NCBI GenBank assembly: GCA_943735955.1
Contig: OX030966.1
Coordinates: forward strand, 6,741,393-6,805,392
Length of the DNA: 64,000 bases
Source: Piscicola geometra
Taxonomy: Eukaryota; Annelida; Clitellata; Hirudinida; Piscicolidae
Direction of reading: 5' to 3'
Numbering within the stretch: position 1 is the first letter of the stretch; every line of letters begins with the position of its first letter. A program made the translations under genes and the position numbers. This document shows, piece by piece, positions 1-17,636 of this stretch. The notes below the pieces were generated by a model. It saw only the letters and a list, made by a program, of their open reading frames with translations, was not told the origin of the DNA and searched no databases.

Positions 1-2490
1 ATTTTAAATGGGAATTAGTTATGGAATATTTACAAATTAACTAACTAAATAATAAAATGTTAAGGTCAGTCATATTAACCTCGGAGACGCTGCTTCCGTT
101 TGCTTCACAACCAGAGTTTTCCTCAGCAACGGGATGTTGTTATAGCAACAGTAGGTTTCCCTGGATACCAAGGAAGTTGATACAACTAATAGCCCACTTG
201 ACTTTCTGTTTGTTCTTTCTTTTATTACTTTATTATTATTTGATAATATATAATATATTTGAGGGGGTTTATTAGATTTGGTGTTATTGTTTTTGTGTGC
301 GCTTTATTGTTATTATTATCTTTGTCTTTATTCAGTTTATATGGCCCATAAAGACAGATAGATGTGTTAGGCAACGATATTTGATCTGCGAGAAATTATT
401 ATTTTCGTCTTCTGCTTTTTCGATTCTTCGCCTTATCAGCTTTGCTATTGTCCCTAACTCTTGTTAATTGAGGATCTTTCCTATGGCGAATTCTTGCCTT
501 TGGGCTACCCTGGTGGTCGTGTTTTGGTGAACGCAGAGATTTTAATACAGAAGTTTCATTTTATGATTAAAATTTTTTTCGGCTCGAAAGTCTGTCCAGT
601 GTAGTTTTTGCTTTTGTGGATATTGGTTATCTGATCTTTCAGAGTTTTTTCATGAAGCTTTTTTGTCCAAGTTCTGTTCTGATGTTTTTTACCTTTATTA
701 TTTGTCTTTATTTTGATTTGATTTTTTTGGAAATTCGTTTCAGAATAACTCAGCAAAGCTTGCGAAAGTCGTCACTTTTATCTCCTAATGTGGATCTCGC
801 CAATCTTTCAAGCGCCTTGATTGCTCTTGCTATTAAATATTTAAAAACAATTTCAAAATTATTTTCAATAAATCCACTTTTATTCTTTATGATTTAAACG
901 TTCAGTTTTTTAATGATTTCAGCTGAACAAAGCATTAAAAAAGAATTTTAAGACTCAACCCAGTCATAAAAACGAATCTTAAAGCGTGAACTCAACTAAT
1001 TAAACCAACTTAAACCAAATCAATCAGGCCAATATACTGTAATCTCTCATCCACTGTCCCATTCCACTGCGGTCTTGAAACTGTGGTGTGGAAAGGTGCC
1101 TTCAAAAGCTACTACGTACTCCCTCAATCATCCCAACAGCATCCACTCACCCGCTTTTATATCATTATCGCGACAGTCTTTTTGTACGTGTGTGTGTGCG
1201 TGTGTGTTTTTATGTGTATATCTATATAGGTTTGTTGGTTTGTATATATGTGGGTTTGTATGTTTATGTGTGTCTATGTGTGGGTTTTTCGGAAAAAGCA
1301 AAATTGTTCTTAATAAATAAAAAAGTCATAGAAACTGAATTCATCGATTTGTGAATGAAATACTCACACAAAAACATCGAAAGAAAACAGAAACTAGAAT
1401 TTTTCCTCAATTAAAAAAAAATTCCAATGTTTTCGGACAGTTTTTTTATACTTTTCTGTAAATTTGTATACTTTTAGCATTCTATCAAGCCTTACAAGAC
1501 CAAATTTATATAAAGTTGTTTTATTTGAATAGTCAAAAGTTCGATTTTTTACACACACAAAAATCGAACTTTCAGATTTATTTGTCTTCAATAAGCGACT
1601 TTCCCATTACATTTCGACAATACAAACGGCCTTTCATAAAACTAAGCATGGTTTCAGCATTCACAAACTTTTTAAATCCCAGATTTTATTAGAGTTTCCC
1701 ACATTATTAACTTATTTCGGATAAGATTGATAACTTTAAAATAATCAACAAGAACTTCCCTTCTCCATCTTACACCCGAAAAATGCAAAGTCTTCACCAC
1801 ACGCACCAATCAATGAGATGTCTCGATGACTTGCCTTTCAAATGGTCCTATTAATCATCGCTCGCTTGCCGCTGACCAGTCGGTCGTGTCGCGAATGACA
1901 ATAATGTGTCCGAGTATGTCCGAATGTGAACAAGTATGTCCGAATATGAGAAAAAATGAGGCGGCCAGGGACTATTAATTCTTGGGGTAATTTATGAAGA
2001 GCAAGCTTAGAAATGTCGCCTTCCTGGGAGTTTTATGGCTGCATCTGGTCGCTTCTTCTCTTTCTTCTTGAATTACTTTTTGTAATCTGTTTGCATTTGC
2101 TTAGAAGCATGCTTTTTAATCCACACGTGAGGGAATGAATATCAAAATAATAAAAATATAGAAAATTATAAAAATGTCAATATTGAAATACAAACATACA
2201 CATAAACAAACACAAACACACTTCGACACAGACACCATTAAAACAAATATATTCATGTTCTATATTGGCCATTTTTATTGCCATTTTTAAGAGACCCAAC
2301 CTTCCGACCAAACAAACACACGCACGCACGGTCGAAACATATGCATGTGTAAACACATAAACAAGCGCACATACAAACACACATACACATGCATACACAT
2401 AGAAATGTATGTACAAACGCAAAGAGCAATATACGTTATTCGAAAGTCAATAGATCTTAATCTTTACAATATGAATACCTAGTTATGAGA
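1..2490. other. no gene recognised; AT-rich intergenic or intronic DNA
   Basis: I see no exon with a recognisable protein family on either strand. The sequence is AT-rich with CA/TG-rich patches near 1190-1290 and 2170-2420 that create spurious Cys/Val or His/Thr reading frames. It could be the far upstream region of the copine gene's neighbour or an intron of a gene whose exons lie left of the window. No start, splice or poly(A) structure could be defended. Confidence 0.5.
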
Positions 2491-2496
2491 CTTGTA

Positions 2497-2585
2497 CACA
2501 AGCACACATACAACCACACGTACAAGCACACATACAACCACACGTACAAGCACACATACAACCACACGTACAAACACACATACAA
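2497..2585. repeat. 24-bp CA-rich minisatellite, about 3.7 copies
   Basis: The unit ACAAGCACACATACAACCAC followed by ACGT repeats with almost no divergence and then decays into CA-rich sequence up to about 2960. The open frames here (Thr-His-Thr or Cys-Val type) are repeat artefacts. Confidence 0.85.
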
Positions 2586-3388
2586 CTAGACCTAAAACCA
2601 TACACAAGAGTGTGCACAAACACACATGTGGGGGTTTTTTGAAGAGAAAAAACACACATAAACACACAAAAATCCAAGAGAACTTTTTTCACAACCAACC
2701 AAACCAACAAGCTTACAAACAACTACACCACCAACTCAATAAACAATATCCAAACAACCACACATCAAACCAGCAAAAACAAATCTTGTCAATTCGCTGA
2801 TAAAAACTTTAAAAACATACAACGTCGAAAAAACACATAAACAACTAAAAAAAAGCACACATAGACAATGCCACAAATACACATAACCAACAACAACAAG
2901 AACACACATCAACCACAACACAAAAACACATAAACAACAACACAAACACACAAACAAAGATAACATACATGTTGCACAAAAGAGACTCAATAATGTGCAA
3001 TGATGCCTCCACTCCGGGCATGAGGCCTCCTGATAACCATCCCAACAACATTATTTACGTATATATTTTTTATATATTTAAAATGAATGCAATATTAATA
3101 TTTATATATATTTTAAAATATAGGTCTAATTTTCTTTTTTTATTTTTAGTATTTTTAAAATCTGTTTTTGTCTTAGAAATCAATTTTAAATTATGTTAAA
3201 GTATAAGATCATAAAAAATTTTAAATGTTCAATTAAATTATATATTCTGTTTTCCTAAATATTAAAACTTCGACTATTAAAAACTAAAAAGTCGTTCCAT
3301 TTTTACTGCTCTCTTTCCATCTATGATTTTCCTTACTTCTATTTGTGTATGTAGTAGACGTACGAATAATGGTTAAATTTACTTTTAA

Positions 3389-3515
<127 letters not shown>

Positions 3516-4287
3516 GCGTGTTCACCATCACACCAATGACTACATTACACCCCATTCATCCCTACCATCACCCCCACAATCACCACCACCACCAAAACCA
3601 CCCCATTACTATCTCCACCACCACCAAGACCACCAAAACCACCCCCATCACCATCTCCACCACCACCAGCCTCCCATCCCTTTTTCCCAAAATCACCCTC
3701 GATCACCAAACTGGAAACTTTTAAACTGGAAAGTAGCAATTCCTCTGTGGTTCTGGACTGAAGTTAGATGGTAATGAGGAATTCGATGTGAGACAGCCAT
3801 CACCCCACCACACGATGATGATTGATGGCTTTTCTTATTTGTATAGCGGACAGTTTCAGTGCCTTTTTCTGTTTCATTTGTGGAGAACTTCGTTGGTAGA
3901 GGTAATTAAAAAGATGGGTTGCTCATCAGGGATGGTGGTGGGTTGATTGGGTAGGGAGAATAATGTCAATACTAATAATAATGATAATTGGTCTAATTAA
4001 TCTAATTGGTTAAATTATTTGGTACTCTACATGTGGGTGGTGGTGGGACGGCCAGAGCTCCAAAGGATGGTGATTCTCTGGTGCCAAAATGAAATAAAAC
4101 CACATGAGGATTTTACCCTGAACCTAAATTGCTTCAACTAAAACTCATACAAATTATTATTATTTCAACTAAATTCATTTAATAAAATCAAGTTATTATC
4201 AACAAAATATCACTAAAAAATAGTTTTTTTTCCAATTTCAAGATTTAAATCTTTGGATCAAACATGACCCGCACTCAAAGCAATACG

Positions 4288-4382
4288 GCCTGACGTCACG
4301 ATCAGTGTGACGTCACGAAAACTCCGATTCTCACGTCAGATGACGCTCTTGTTATCATCATGACGTCATCAATGCCAGTCGA
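4288..4382. promoter_or_regulatory. cluster of CRE/ATF-like TGACGTCA sites
   Basis: Within about 95 bp there are two copies of TGACGTCACG, a half-site pair (ACGTCAGATGACG) and a full palindromic TGACGTCA. TGACGTCA is the established binding site of CREB/ATF bZIP factors. Matching sites recur on the far side of the minisatellite at about 5115-5145. No transcription start could be assigned, so regulatory function is an inference from site density alone. Confidence 0.5.
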
Positions 4383-4496
4383 CGAGGAGGATGCACGACA
4401 CTAGTGCGATTGAAAACTGTGTGGAAATAGAATACTTTTGGTACTTATTTATTTGGTTATATATAAATAAAGTAATGAAATAAATAACATGATTTG

Positions 4497-5057
4497 AAAA
4501 TAATAAAAGAATTATTTTAAAATAATAAAAGAATTATTTTAAAATAATAAAAGAATTATTTTAAAATAATAAAAGAATTATTTTAAAATAATAAAAGAAT
4601 TATTTTAAAATAATAAAAGAATTATTTTAAAATAATAAAAGAATTATTTTAAAATAATAAAAGAATTATTTTAAAATAATAAAAGAATTATTTTAAAATA
4701 ATAAAAGAATTATTTTAAAATAATAAAAGAATTATTTTAAAATAATAAAAGAATTATTTTAAAATAATAAAAGAATTATTTTAAAATAATAAAAGAATTA
4801 TTTTAACATAAAAAAATTATTTTAAAATAATAATAAAATTATTTTAAAATAATAAAAAAATATGTTAAAATAATAAAAAAATTATGTTAAAATAATAAAA
4901 AAAATATTTTAAAATAATAAAAAAAATATTTTAAAATAATAAAAAAATTATTTTAAAATAATAAAAAAATTATTTTAAAATAATAAAAAAATTATTTTAA
5001 AATAATAAAAAAATTATTTTAAAATAATACAAAAATTATTTTAAAATAATAAAAAAA
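4497..5057. repeat. 22-bp AT-only palindromic minisatellite, about 25 copies
   Basis: A 22-bp unit made of A, T and a single G repeats nearly perfectly from about 4497 to 4806 and more loosely to 5057. Each junction between units forms a perfect 16-bp palindrome, ATTATTTTAAAATAAT, so either strand can fold into a run of hairpins. The array is flanked on both sides by CRE-like sites. There is no coding potential. Confidence 0.95.
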
Positions 5058-5104
5058 TGCCAGTTTTGAAGTAGATTAACACCAATGACGAATGCACTGA
5101 GATT

Positions 5105-5148
5105 GGATGTCACTATGACGTGAGAATTCCATCCGTGTGACGTCATAT
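5105..5148. promoter_or_regulatory. CRE-like sites on the right flank of the AT minisatellite
   Basis: The sequence contains ATGACGTGAG and, about 23 bp later, GTGACGTCATATA. These match the site type seen left of the minisatellite at 4288-4382. A regulatory role is inferred only. Confidence 0.4.
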
Positions 5149-5324
5149 AAAAAATACTGACCTTACCTTGTTGATAACAGTAGTTTAATTTAATGATGTG
5201 CTAAATAAATTAATGATTTACTTTTATTTAGAAGCTAAATATATGAAACAAATGAAATCTGCGTTTGGGTTTGATGCACGTGCACAACGAACTTTTATTC
5301 GGAGAAACATGAAAAGATTCGGAA

Positions 5325-5560
5325 AAATGATGATGATGATGTTTATGATGATGATGACGATGATAATGAAGATGATGTTTATGATGATGATGATGATGAT
5401 GATGAAGAGGATGATGATGATGTTTATGATAATGAAGATGATGATGATAATTTTGACCCATAAGTCATCATGGAGTCGAAGACTTGGAAATTAAATTAAA
5501 CTTGAAGGTCAGAAACTGCCTGGGTGTGTGTCCTGATGATGATGATGATGATCATTGCGA
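5325..5560. repeat. (GAT)n / (ATG)n imperfect trinucleotide repeat
   Basis: GATGAT runs create Met-rich frames on the plus strand and His-rich frames on the minus strand. Neither has family similarity. I treat it as non-coding repeat. From 5560 to 6601 I see only AT-rich sequence and a TG-rich patch (6155-6345), and no gene. Confidence 0.8.
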
Positions 5561-6601
5561 TTATAAAAAATCTAATTTTTCGGACATTTGAAAGATGGCG
5601 GGGAAGTAATAAAGGTGGTTTGGCTGAAAGAGATGGTCATTTGGAAAGTGTTTATGTCGTATTTAATGTGGAAATGAAAAACTTAAGCGAAAAAGAGTGA
5701 ATTCAAATAATACTTCAACAAATCAAGGCGTCAACCTTTAAACACTAAAAATAATTTTAACAAATTAGTCATATATATATAATTAATAATTTAAAACTTG
5801 CCATTTGTTGAACGCGGAATATCAGTATTGGTAGTACAGACAGTACGTATAAGCAGTTATGAACTTGATACAGGATGTAGAAATTGATAGAACAACAAAA
5901 ATGAAGACAATAGTGGTGATGGTTGATAAAATCTTAGATACATCATTATACATTATAGATACAGATACATTAAATACACTACAAAAACTAAACTACAATG
6001 AAATTGATGAAAAAGAAATTTAAAAACCGTGCACACGCCCATCTACCTACTACAGATTAGAAAAATATGTGTAAAATCTGAAATAGCTCATCAAAAGGTT
6101 TGGCTTGATGTGTCACCACGTGATGTGTGAAATTGATGAAGACTTTCAAGAGAGGTCAAACGTGTGTGTGTGTTTGTGTGTGTGTATGTGTGTGTCTCTG
6201 TTTTTTGTCAGTGTATGTGGTGTTTTTATAATGCATAATTGAGTATAAAAATATATGTATATTTGATTGTATGTATGCGTGTTTGATCATTTGTATGTGT
6301 GTTCGCGTGATTGTTTGTGTGTATGTGTAAGTGTATATTGAATATGTATGCCGATGAAAATGTATACATATACTGTTATTTGAAGCTTAGAACGAAAATA
6401 TAAAACAAGTCATTAAATCGAAAATAATTACAAAACAAAAATAGATCTTAAAATCTTAGAAAAATAGGAATTTGAAATTGAAATCAATCTTAATTGAAAC
6501 AAATAAATTAATTAATTATGAATAAATTACAAGAAAAGCTTAAAATATGCATATATTCAGCAACAACAAACGATATTAAAATGACACAAATATAAAAGTC
6601 C

Positions 6602-11956
<5,355 letters not shown>

Positions 11957-12219
11957 TTTCGGCTCTTGGTATCTTAGTTTAAAAAGAAATTAACTGAAGA
12001 TGGAAACAAACACTCAAAAATGACCGCTCAACAATTTTAACGTTTAAAATAACTTTTAAAAACAGAATCTGAAATATTTAAACTTCGCATTAAATATACT
12101 TGTTAAAAGTAAACCTAAACTGAATGATTAATTTCGAAATGACATGTGAGTATTTATAGACGCTTTAATCATTAATAATCTTTTTTAAAGTGAAACTGAA
12201 AGACAGTTTAAACATAAGC
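11957..12219. promoter_or_regulatory. divergent promoter region, copine / DPH1
   Basis: Only 263 bp separate the copine ATG (minus) from the DPH1 ATG (plus), so both promoters and 5' leaders must lie here unless non-coding first exons exist elsewhere. The stretch is AT-rich. I see no confident TATA box or initiator. Confidence 0.55.
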
Positions 12220-14980
12220 ATGAGTGTCACAGCTGGAAAGCCCCGAGGTTGGATTTTTGTCACTGGGAATTTTCATCAATTTTATATAATGTTATAATTA
12301 TAAATTATATAGCTATAATATAATATATTAAATATATGGAATATATTCATATTAACTTTTAAAGTATTATTTTATTAATACTTTTATTGCAAAGTGAAAA
12401 GAGGCCACTTACCAAAAGAGATATTGGAAGACCCTGTACTTAACAAAGCAATTGAAAGGGTTTGTATCTTAATCTATTAAGTTTAAGTATTTTCGTTCTA
12501 ATGATGATTTTATTCTTTATCAGCTTCCTTTGAACTACAACTTTGAGATCCACAAGACAGTATGGAAGATCAGAGAAGGTGGCATCAAGAAGGGTGAGAA
12601 GCCATTCTTGACAACCATGACGAAGCATTTCAATTAGAAGGATATTAAAAATTGAAAGTTATTGAGCAACGTCATTTGATGAACAGTGGCACTGCAGTTT
12701 CCAGAGGGTCTGCTCATCTTCGCCAACACCATTGCTGACCTCATTGAAGAGTTTCTCCTAATTTTCAAAATATTTAAAAATAAAATTTAAATTAATTTAT
12801 GTTATAATTAATTATACATCATTTAAAATAACAACTATTAAATTCATTCAACATGCAATCAACTTTCCAACCTTCTATAGGTTCACTGAGGCAGAGGCGA
12901 TGGTGATGGGGGATGTGGTGTACGGTGCGTGTTGTGTGGATGACTTCATGGCTCGGGCGATGGGAGCTGAGTTGCTGGTGCACTATGGACACTCTTGCCT
13001 TGGTCGAGTTTATTTTTAGTTTAATGCTTGGGGTATTGCTTATATTTATCCTTTATTCTTCGATTTTAACTTCAGTTTTAACTTAAGTTATTCGAAAACG
13101 AGCGCTCTTGAATTTGATGAACAAAAAATTTACCATGCCATATTAGGCATTCATCACACCCACACTCACTCACCTACCATCCCCACCCACTCACTCACCT
13201 ACCATCCCCACCCACTCACTCACCTACCATCCCCACCCACTCACTCACCTACCATTCCCACCCACTCACTCACCACTACCACCCATTCACTCACCTTCCA
13301 CTACCACCCACTCACCCACCAGTTCCAATCAGCATGACTCCAGACATTCAAATGTTGTACGTCTTCGTCGACATCCGTATCGACTCGCTCCACTTCCTGC
13401 AGACCCTGCAGCACAACCTGCCCCCCTCTGCCCACCTCGCCCTCGTCTCCACCATCCAGTTCGTCACCACTCTGCAGGTAGGGCGGGGGCGGTAAGGGGT
13501 GAGGATGGTGGTGGTTTTGATGATCTTAGTGATGATGATGGTGGTGGTTGTGATGATGATGGTGGTGATGTTAATCATGATGGTGGTGATGCTAATGATC
13601 TTATTGATGATGATGGTGGTGGTAAAGATGGTAATGATAATGATGATAAGATTCCACCCATTCACGCTTTCAACCCCTCCCCCCAATTAACAGCAAGTGG
13701 CGCTTGAATTAGAAGGCGTATTCAAGGTCACCTTGCCCCAGAGCAAACCACTGTCCCCTGGCGAAATCCTCGGCTGCACCTCTCCAATCCTGCATCCATC
13801 CACCGACGCCATTGTGTTCGTGGCGTTTGTTTTGAAAGATTTAGAAAATTAAACTAAAAATTAAGAAAAAATAGTTATTTCAGAAATTAATATTTGAACA
13901 TTTATTTTCTAATTTAGTTTTTAATCACCTTCCGCAGTTACCTAGGCGACGGTCGTTTCCACATCGAATCCATCATGATCCACAACCCCTCTATCCCTGC
14001 TTACAGGTTCTTTCACATTTTATCATTCATTTCCAACTTTCAACTCTTTCATCTCTATTAAGGAATTTATTATTGGAATTATAGAAAACTAAAAATACTT
14101 AACCATTCCTACTGCACGTGTGACAGATACGATCCATACAGCAAGTTGTTCACGCACGAAAAGTACGACCACAGCACCATGAAGCAGGTGAGGAAAGACG
14201 AAATAGACAAGGCCGCCACTGCCCGCAAGTTTGGAGTCGTCATGGGAACGCTGGGTAGGCAAGGGTCGCCTGCTGTCGTCAAGGTAACAGGGATGGCAGG
14301 GGGCATTTATAGAAATCATGTTTTTATGGAGTTTTTTCACCGTACTGACTCTAAAAAGTTTTCACTGATGATGTTTTCGATTAAATTGTTTAATTTCTTT
14401 ATTATACCAAAAAACCACTTTAGAGCATATGTGAGAAGTTGAAGGCGGCAGGAAAAGAGGTGGTGGTGCATCTTATGTCCGAACTCCACCCCGACAAACT
14501 CAACAAGTTTCCACACATAGACGCGTTCGAAAATCTGCTTATTACTATCAAATAAATGATTTAAAAATTAATTTACAATTTACTTATTCTTTCGACAAAT
14601 AAATTTTGGAAGATATTTATTATTTACTATTTTGTTTAACTTGACAACTAATGATATTGTTTTCAGATGGGTTCAAATAGCGTGTCCTCGTCTTTCCATC
14701 GACTGGGGAACCACCTACCACAAGCCCCTGCTCACAGCTTATGAGGTAGATTGCCTCCATCTTTTAACAAGATTTTGTTAAACGATTTAATATTAATATT
14801 TATTTTCTAAACTGTTTGTTATTCGTGAATACTATAAATAGGTATACTTTTTTTCAGTTGAATGTTCTCCTAGAGAAGATAGCATATCAAGAAGTCTATC
14901 CCATGGACTTTTATGCTTACGACGGTCTCGGAGACTGGACTGTTAACTTCACAAGAGATAGAAAAATAAAGAAAAAATAG
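12220..14980 (+). CDS. DPH1: diphthamide biosynthesis protein 1 (2-(3-amino-3-carboxypropyl)histidine synthase subunit 1)
   Basis: DPH1 pairs with DPH2 in a radical 4Fe-4S enzyme that moves the 3-amino-3-carboxypropyl group of SAM onto a histidine of eEF2, the first step of diphthamide synthesis in the cytosol. Exons: 12220-12247, 12395-12459, 12524-12593, 12687-12750, 12881-13002, 13323-13477, 13694-13824, 13938-14006, 14127-14283, 14424-14524, 14667-14745, 14858-14980. Phases agree and give 387 aa. The family signatures are in order: [86 protein letters not shown] and [11 protein letters not shown]. The three iron-sulfur cysteines (in GACC, LGCTSP and IACPR) are present. The first exon codes only nine and a third residues; it was chosen because its GT donor and phase join cleanly to the second. 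A 25-bp minisatellite (13147-13320) fills the intron before exon 6. Confidence 0.96.
13147..13320. repeat. 25-bp CACTCACTCACC-type minisatellite in DPH1 intron 5
   Basis: Several near-identical units containing CACTCACTCACCTACCAT run directly into the acceptor of DPH1 exon 6 at 13322. The repeat itself supplies the pyrimidine-rich tract. Confidence 0.85.
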
Positions 14981-15026
14981 CTTAATTATACTTTTCTAAA
15001 GTTTTCCTTCGAATATTTTTATATTC

Positions 15027-15032
15027 AATAAA
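15027..15032 (+). terminator. poly(A) signal of DPH1
   Basis: AATAAA lies 47 bp after the DPH1 stop codon and 143 bp before the next gene's ATG. Confidence 0.7.
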
Positions 15033-15174
15033 ATGGTGCGCTGTTTTTGTCTTTAAATGGTTGCCTGGAAACGTTTTTACTTAGACTGATTAAAATTTGG
15101 TTTCCTATCAATATTGAAAAAAGAAACCATTTTGAAAAAATTATTTTTCCACAAAGTTTTAGTTAGTCTGCAAA

Positions 15175-15936
15175 ATGTTCAACTCCTCGAAGCTGACGCC
15201 GATACAGCAGCAGGCGATGATGAGGGATGTGGTGGCGCGAGAACTCGCCTCGCAAAAGCTACACACTAACTTCGCTATCAACCCGAGAAAGCCTAGTGCG
15301 AAATATTCTTCTTTGACTTAATTTAATTTAAGTTGTAAATTTTATCTTAATTTTGTATTCATCTTTTATTCCGGCTTTATTTAAAATGATTATAATATAA
15401 TCATTATATTTATATTTTATAAACTTGTCTTTCCACCAAGGCCCTTACGTTAGTGACAAGCCAAACAGCATCCCTGAAGATCAAGTTTATGAATATGGTA
15501 GCTGATGAATATATTTGCTCATCTTAAATGGCATTTTTAAGACTTATCTGTTAAAAACTCATCAATACGACGATATTATCAACCTTGTGTAAACCCAAAC
15601 GAGCTTCAAAGACGCTAAAAGAAATTCCCTAAAACACTGGCAGAAAAGTTCGAGAAAGAATTGACTGACTATATGAGAGCACCAGCACAAAAGTACACCT
15701 ACCCAGTCACCAGTAGTATGGAGTACGGCTGGATTCAAGACGAATGCGTCAGTGTGGTTCAGTGTAGATTGATTCTTTAAGTTAAATTTTGGACGAAATT
15801 TGATTTTGAATGAAATTATACTGATAAGAAGTAATAGTATGTCATCAATTGCTTGTACTTTTGTATTATGCAGATGTTAACCGAGAAAAATGACCCCATG
15901 TTTAACTTCCACAAGAAGAAAATGAAGCTTGGATAG
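15175..15936 (+). CDS. CFAP144: cilia- and flagella-associated protein 144-like (FAM183 family)
   Basis: A small protein of about 114 aa. Exons are 15175-15295, 15441-15497, 15644-15747 and 15874-15936, all phase-consistent. FAM183/CFAP144 proteins are axonemal and are associated with motile cilia. The family pattern is visible in order: an N-terminal helix ending RELASQKLHTNFAINPRKP, then VSDKPNSIPEDQ, then KYTYPVTSSMEYGWI, then a basic C-terminus HKKKMKLG. The ATG at 15175 follows the DPH1 gene by 195 bp on the same strand. An alternative extra exon around 15541-15588 was considered and dropped because it breaks frame or shifts the spacing of the conserved Tyr-Gly-Trp block. Assignment rests on recognising the short family pattern, so it is less secure than its neighbours. 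Confidence 0.72.
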
Positions 15937-15999
15937 GGAATAGAGTGTAAAAAAAACAATAATAATGATACTAACAATAATAATATGAATAACAATTAT

Positions 16000-16005
16000 A
16001 ATAAA
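16000..16005 (+). terminator. probable poly(A) signal of the CFAP144-like gene
   Basis: AATAAA 64 bp after the stop codon. A second AATAAA lies at 16087-16092. A TTTATT (AATAAA on the minus strand) at 16011-16016 could serve the convergent TM2D1 gene. Confidence 0.5.
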
Positions 16006-16259
16006 GATTCTTTATTACTGTATTTAAAGTGAAAATTCGATTTAATGTGTAGTAAATTGACATTTCTCAAGTGAGTTTAAATTTAAAATAAATTTGTATA
16101 AAATCCCAAAATACCATTGACAAACGCAATTTAAACAGACGAATATCGAAATATTAAAGCTTTTTTATATAATACAAACTAATAGTAATATATGTACATT
16201 TTATAATTATAAAATAAAACAATTCAATTATATAACATATTAATTAGATGATGAAAAGA

Positions 16260-17375
16260 TTACCGATTAACGTTTTCAAGTTTCGGGCCGTAATAGTCTA
16301 CAATGTAGTCAGACCCGTCTGCTGGCGTGAGGATCTGCAAGGCGATGAGGACAATGTCGGCAAACGTCCAGAAGAACATGAAGCCGAATGTGCTCATCTT
16401 CAAAAGGCCTTGGAGTGGTTTTGAAGATGCATTGAAAGCTATTGTAAAATCATTTTTTTAATGTAATTAAATTTATACAATTAATTAAAAATGAATTATC
16501 CATTTGTAAAAAAATCAATTTTTCCATTTAAAATTAATAAATCACTGAGAATAAGATACCCAGAGCAGGATAACCAAGGTAGAATCTGTCAATACCCAGC
16601 CATCCAAAGAAGATGGATAGCAGGAGAGATGTGCTGTAGTACTTACCATTTCTGTAGAGCATTGATAATTAATTCTAGATGTCTTTTTCACAACGATTTT
16701 GATTAAATGAAGAAGTTTGAAATCGCACTGAAATTAACAAAAATTGCATGGTTTTTGAGCAATGTTATTGAATGAAACTTGGGTGACTAATGTAACTCTT
16801 TGATTATGCAAGGCTAGCAAGATGGTATTGTAAGGGAAATGACTGCAGAAACTAACGTCCATTTGCAGGACACTTCTCTCTTGAATACTACAGAGTCTTT
16901 GGTGTGCATGGCTCCATCACAACATATGTTAGCCACAGGGTGACAATTAACTAGGAGTTGTACATTTAGTGTAAAACAATATAACAATTAATTATTAAGT
17001 TATTTAGATGTGTGGAGTCATTAAAAAAAGATTGAAAATACCTTCAACAGATCTTTTAGTTTGTGAACAGCCAAGTGGCTGTTGAGTGTTCACATCTATC
17101 TCAGGGTCATTACAGAAATATCTAATGGGTTTGCAAAAACTTAAATTTATAGTATTTACAAATTTAATAAAATCTATAAATTCTTCTTAGAATTAGAGTT
17201 CAATCATATTCACTCACTGTCCCATTTTCAAATCTTGGCAGTTTAAATTGGGAAATGTTTCAGGGCAAGATTTTGAAACTTCTTTGAGTATTGGTTTTGT
17301 GACAGATTCAAAGGAACACATTTTAAAAAGATACATGAAGACACATAAAAAATTGGAAAATAGATTGACTCTCAT
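16260..17375 (-). CDS. TM2D1: TM2 domain-containing protein 1
   Basis: TM2D proteins are small membrane proteins with a luminal Cys-rich N-terminus and two transmembrane helices; fly relatives act in Notch signalling. Exons in coding order: 17375-17218, 17121-17042, 16950-16857, 16651-16560, 16408-16260; 190 aa, all phases agree. A signal peptide begins MRVNLFSNFLCVFMYLF. The luminal part has CQDLKMGQYFCNDPEI, VNCHPVANICCDG and EVSCKWTNG. TM1 with the DRF-type motif is LLLSIFFGWLGIDRFYLGYP, and TM2 is followed by LTPADGSDYIVDYYGP, the hallmark that separates TM2D1 from TM2D2 and TM2D3. An in-frame upstream ATG at about 17411 would add 12 residues; I prefer 17375 because the signal peptide starts there. 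Convergent with CFAP144 and 261 bp downstream of the next minus-strand gene. Confidence 0.93.
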
Positions 17376-17636
17376 TTTGTGTAAGGTATAAGAAAAAGTA
17401 TAACTAAGCAAGATGCACTTTTAATATTATAGAGATGGATCTATTTTTATGAGATACTCGAAAAAATATAAAACAAGCTTGAAAAAAACAAAATGTTCAA
17501 GTTTTTATGAAATGAACTAATTAGTGTTTTAATGCGGATTTTAAGTATTCTACTATTAATTAAACTTTTCATGTATTTGATTTCATTCGAAAGATATTGC
17601 TTGAAAGTTATTCTTATAAAAGCTGGGTGAATTAAA

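Noticed and set aside
13348..13690. Ile/Thr-rich minus-strand frame opposite DPH1
   Set aside because: Shadow of a DPH1 exon and of a GAT repeat in the following intron.
15541..15588. Possible extra exon of the CFAP144-like gene
   Set aside because: It does not join in frame to the next exon, and leaving it out gives the family's normal spacing to the Tyr-Gly-Trp block.
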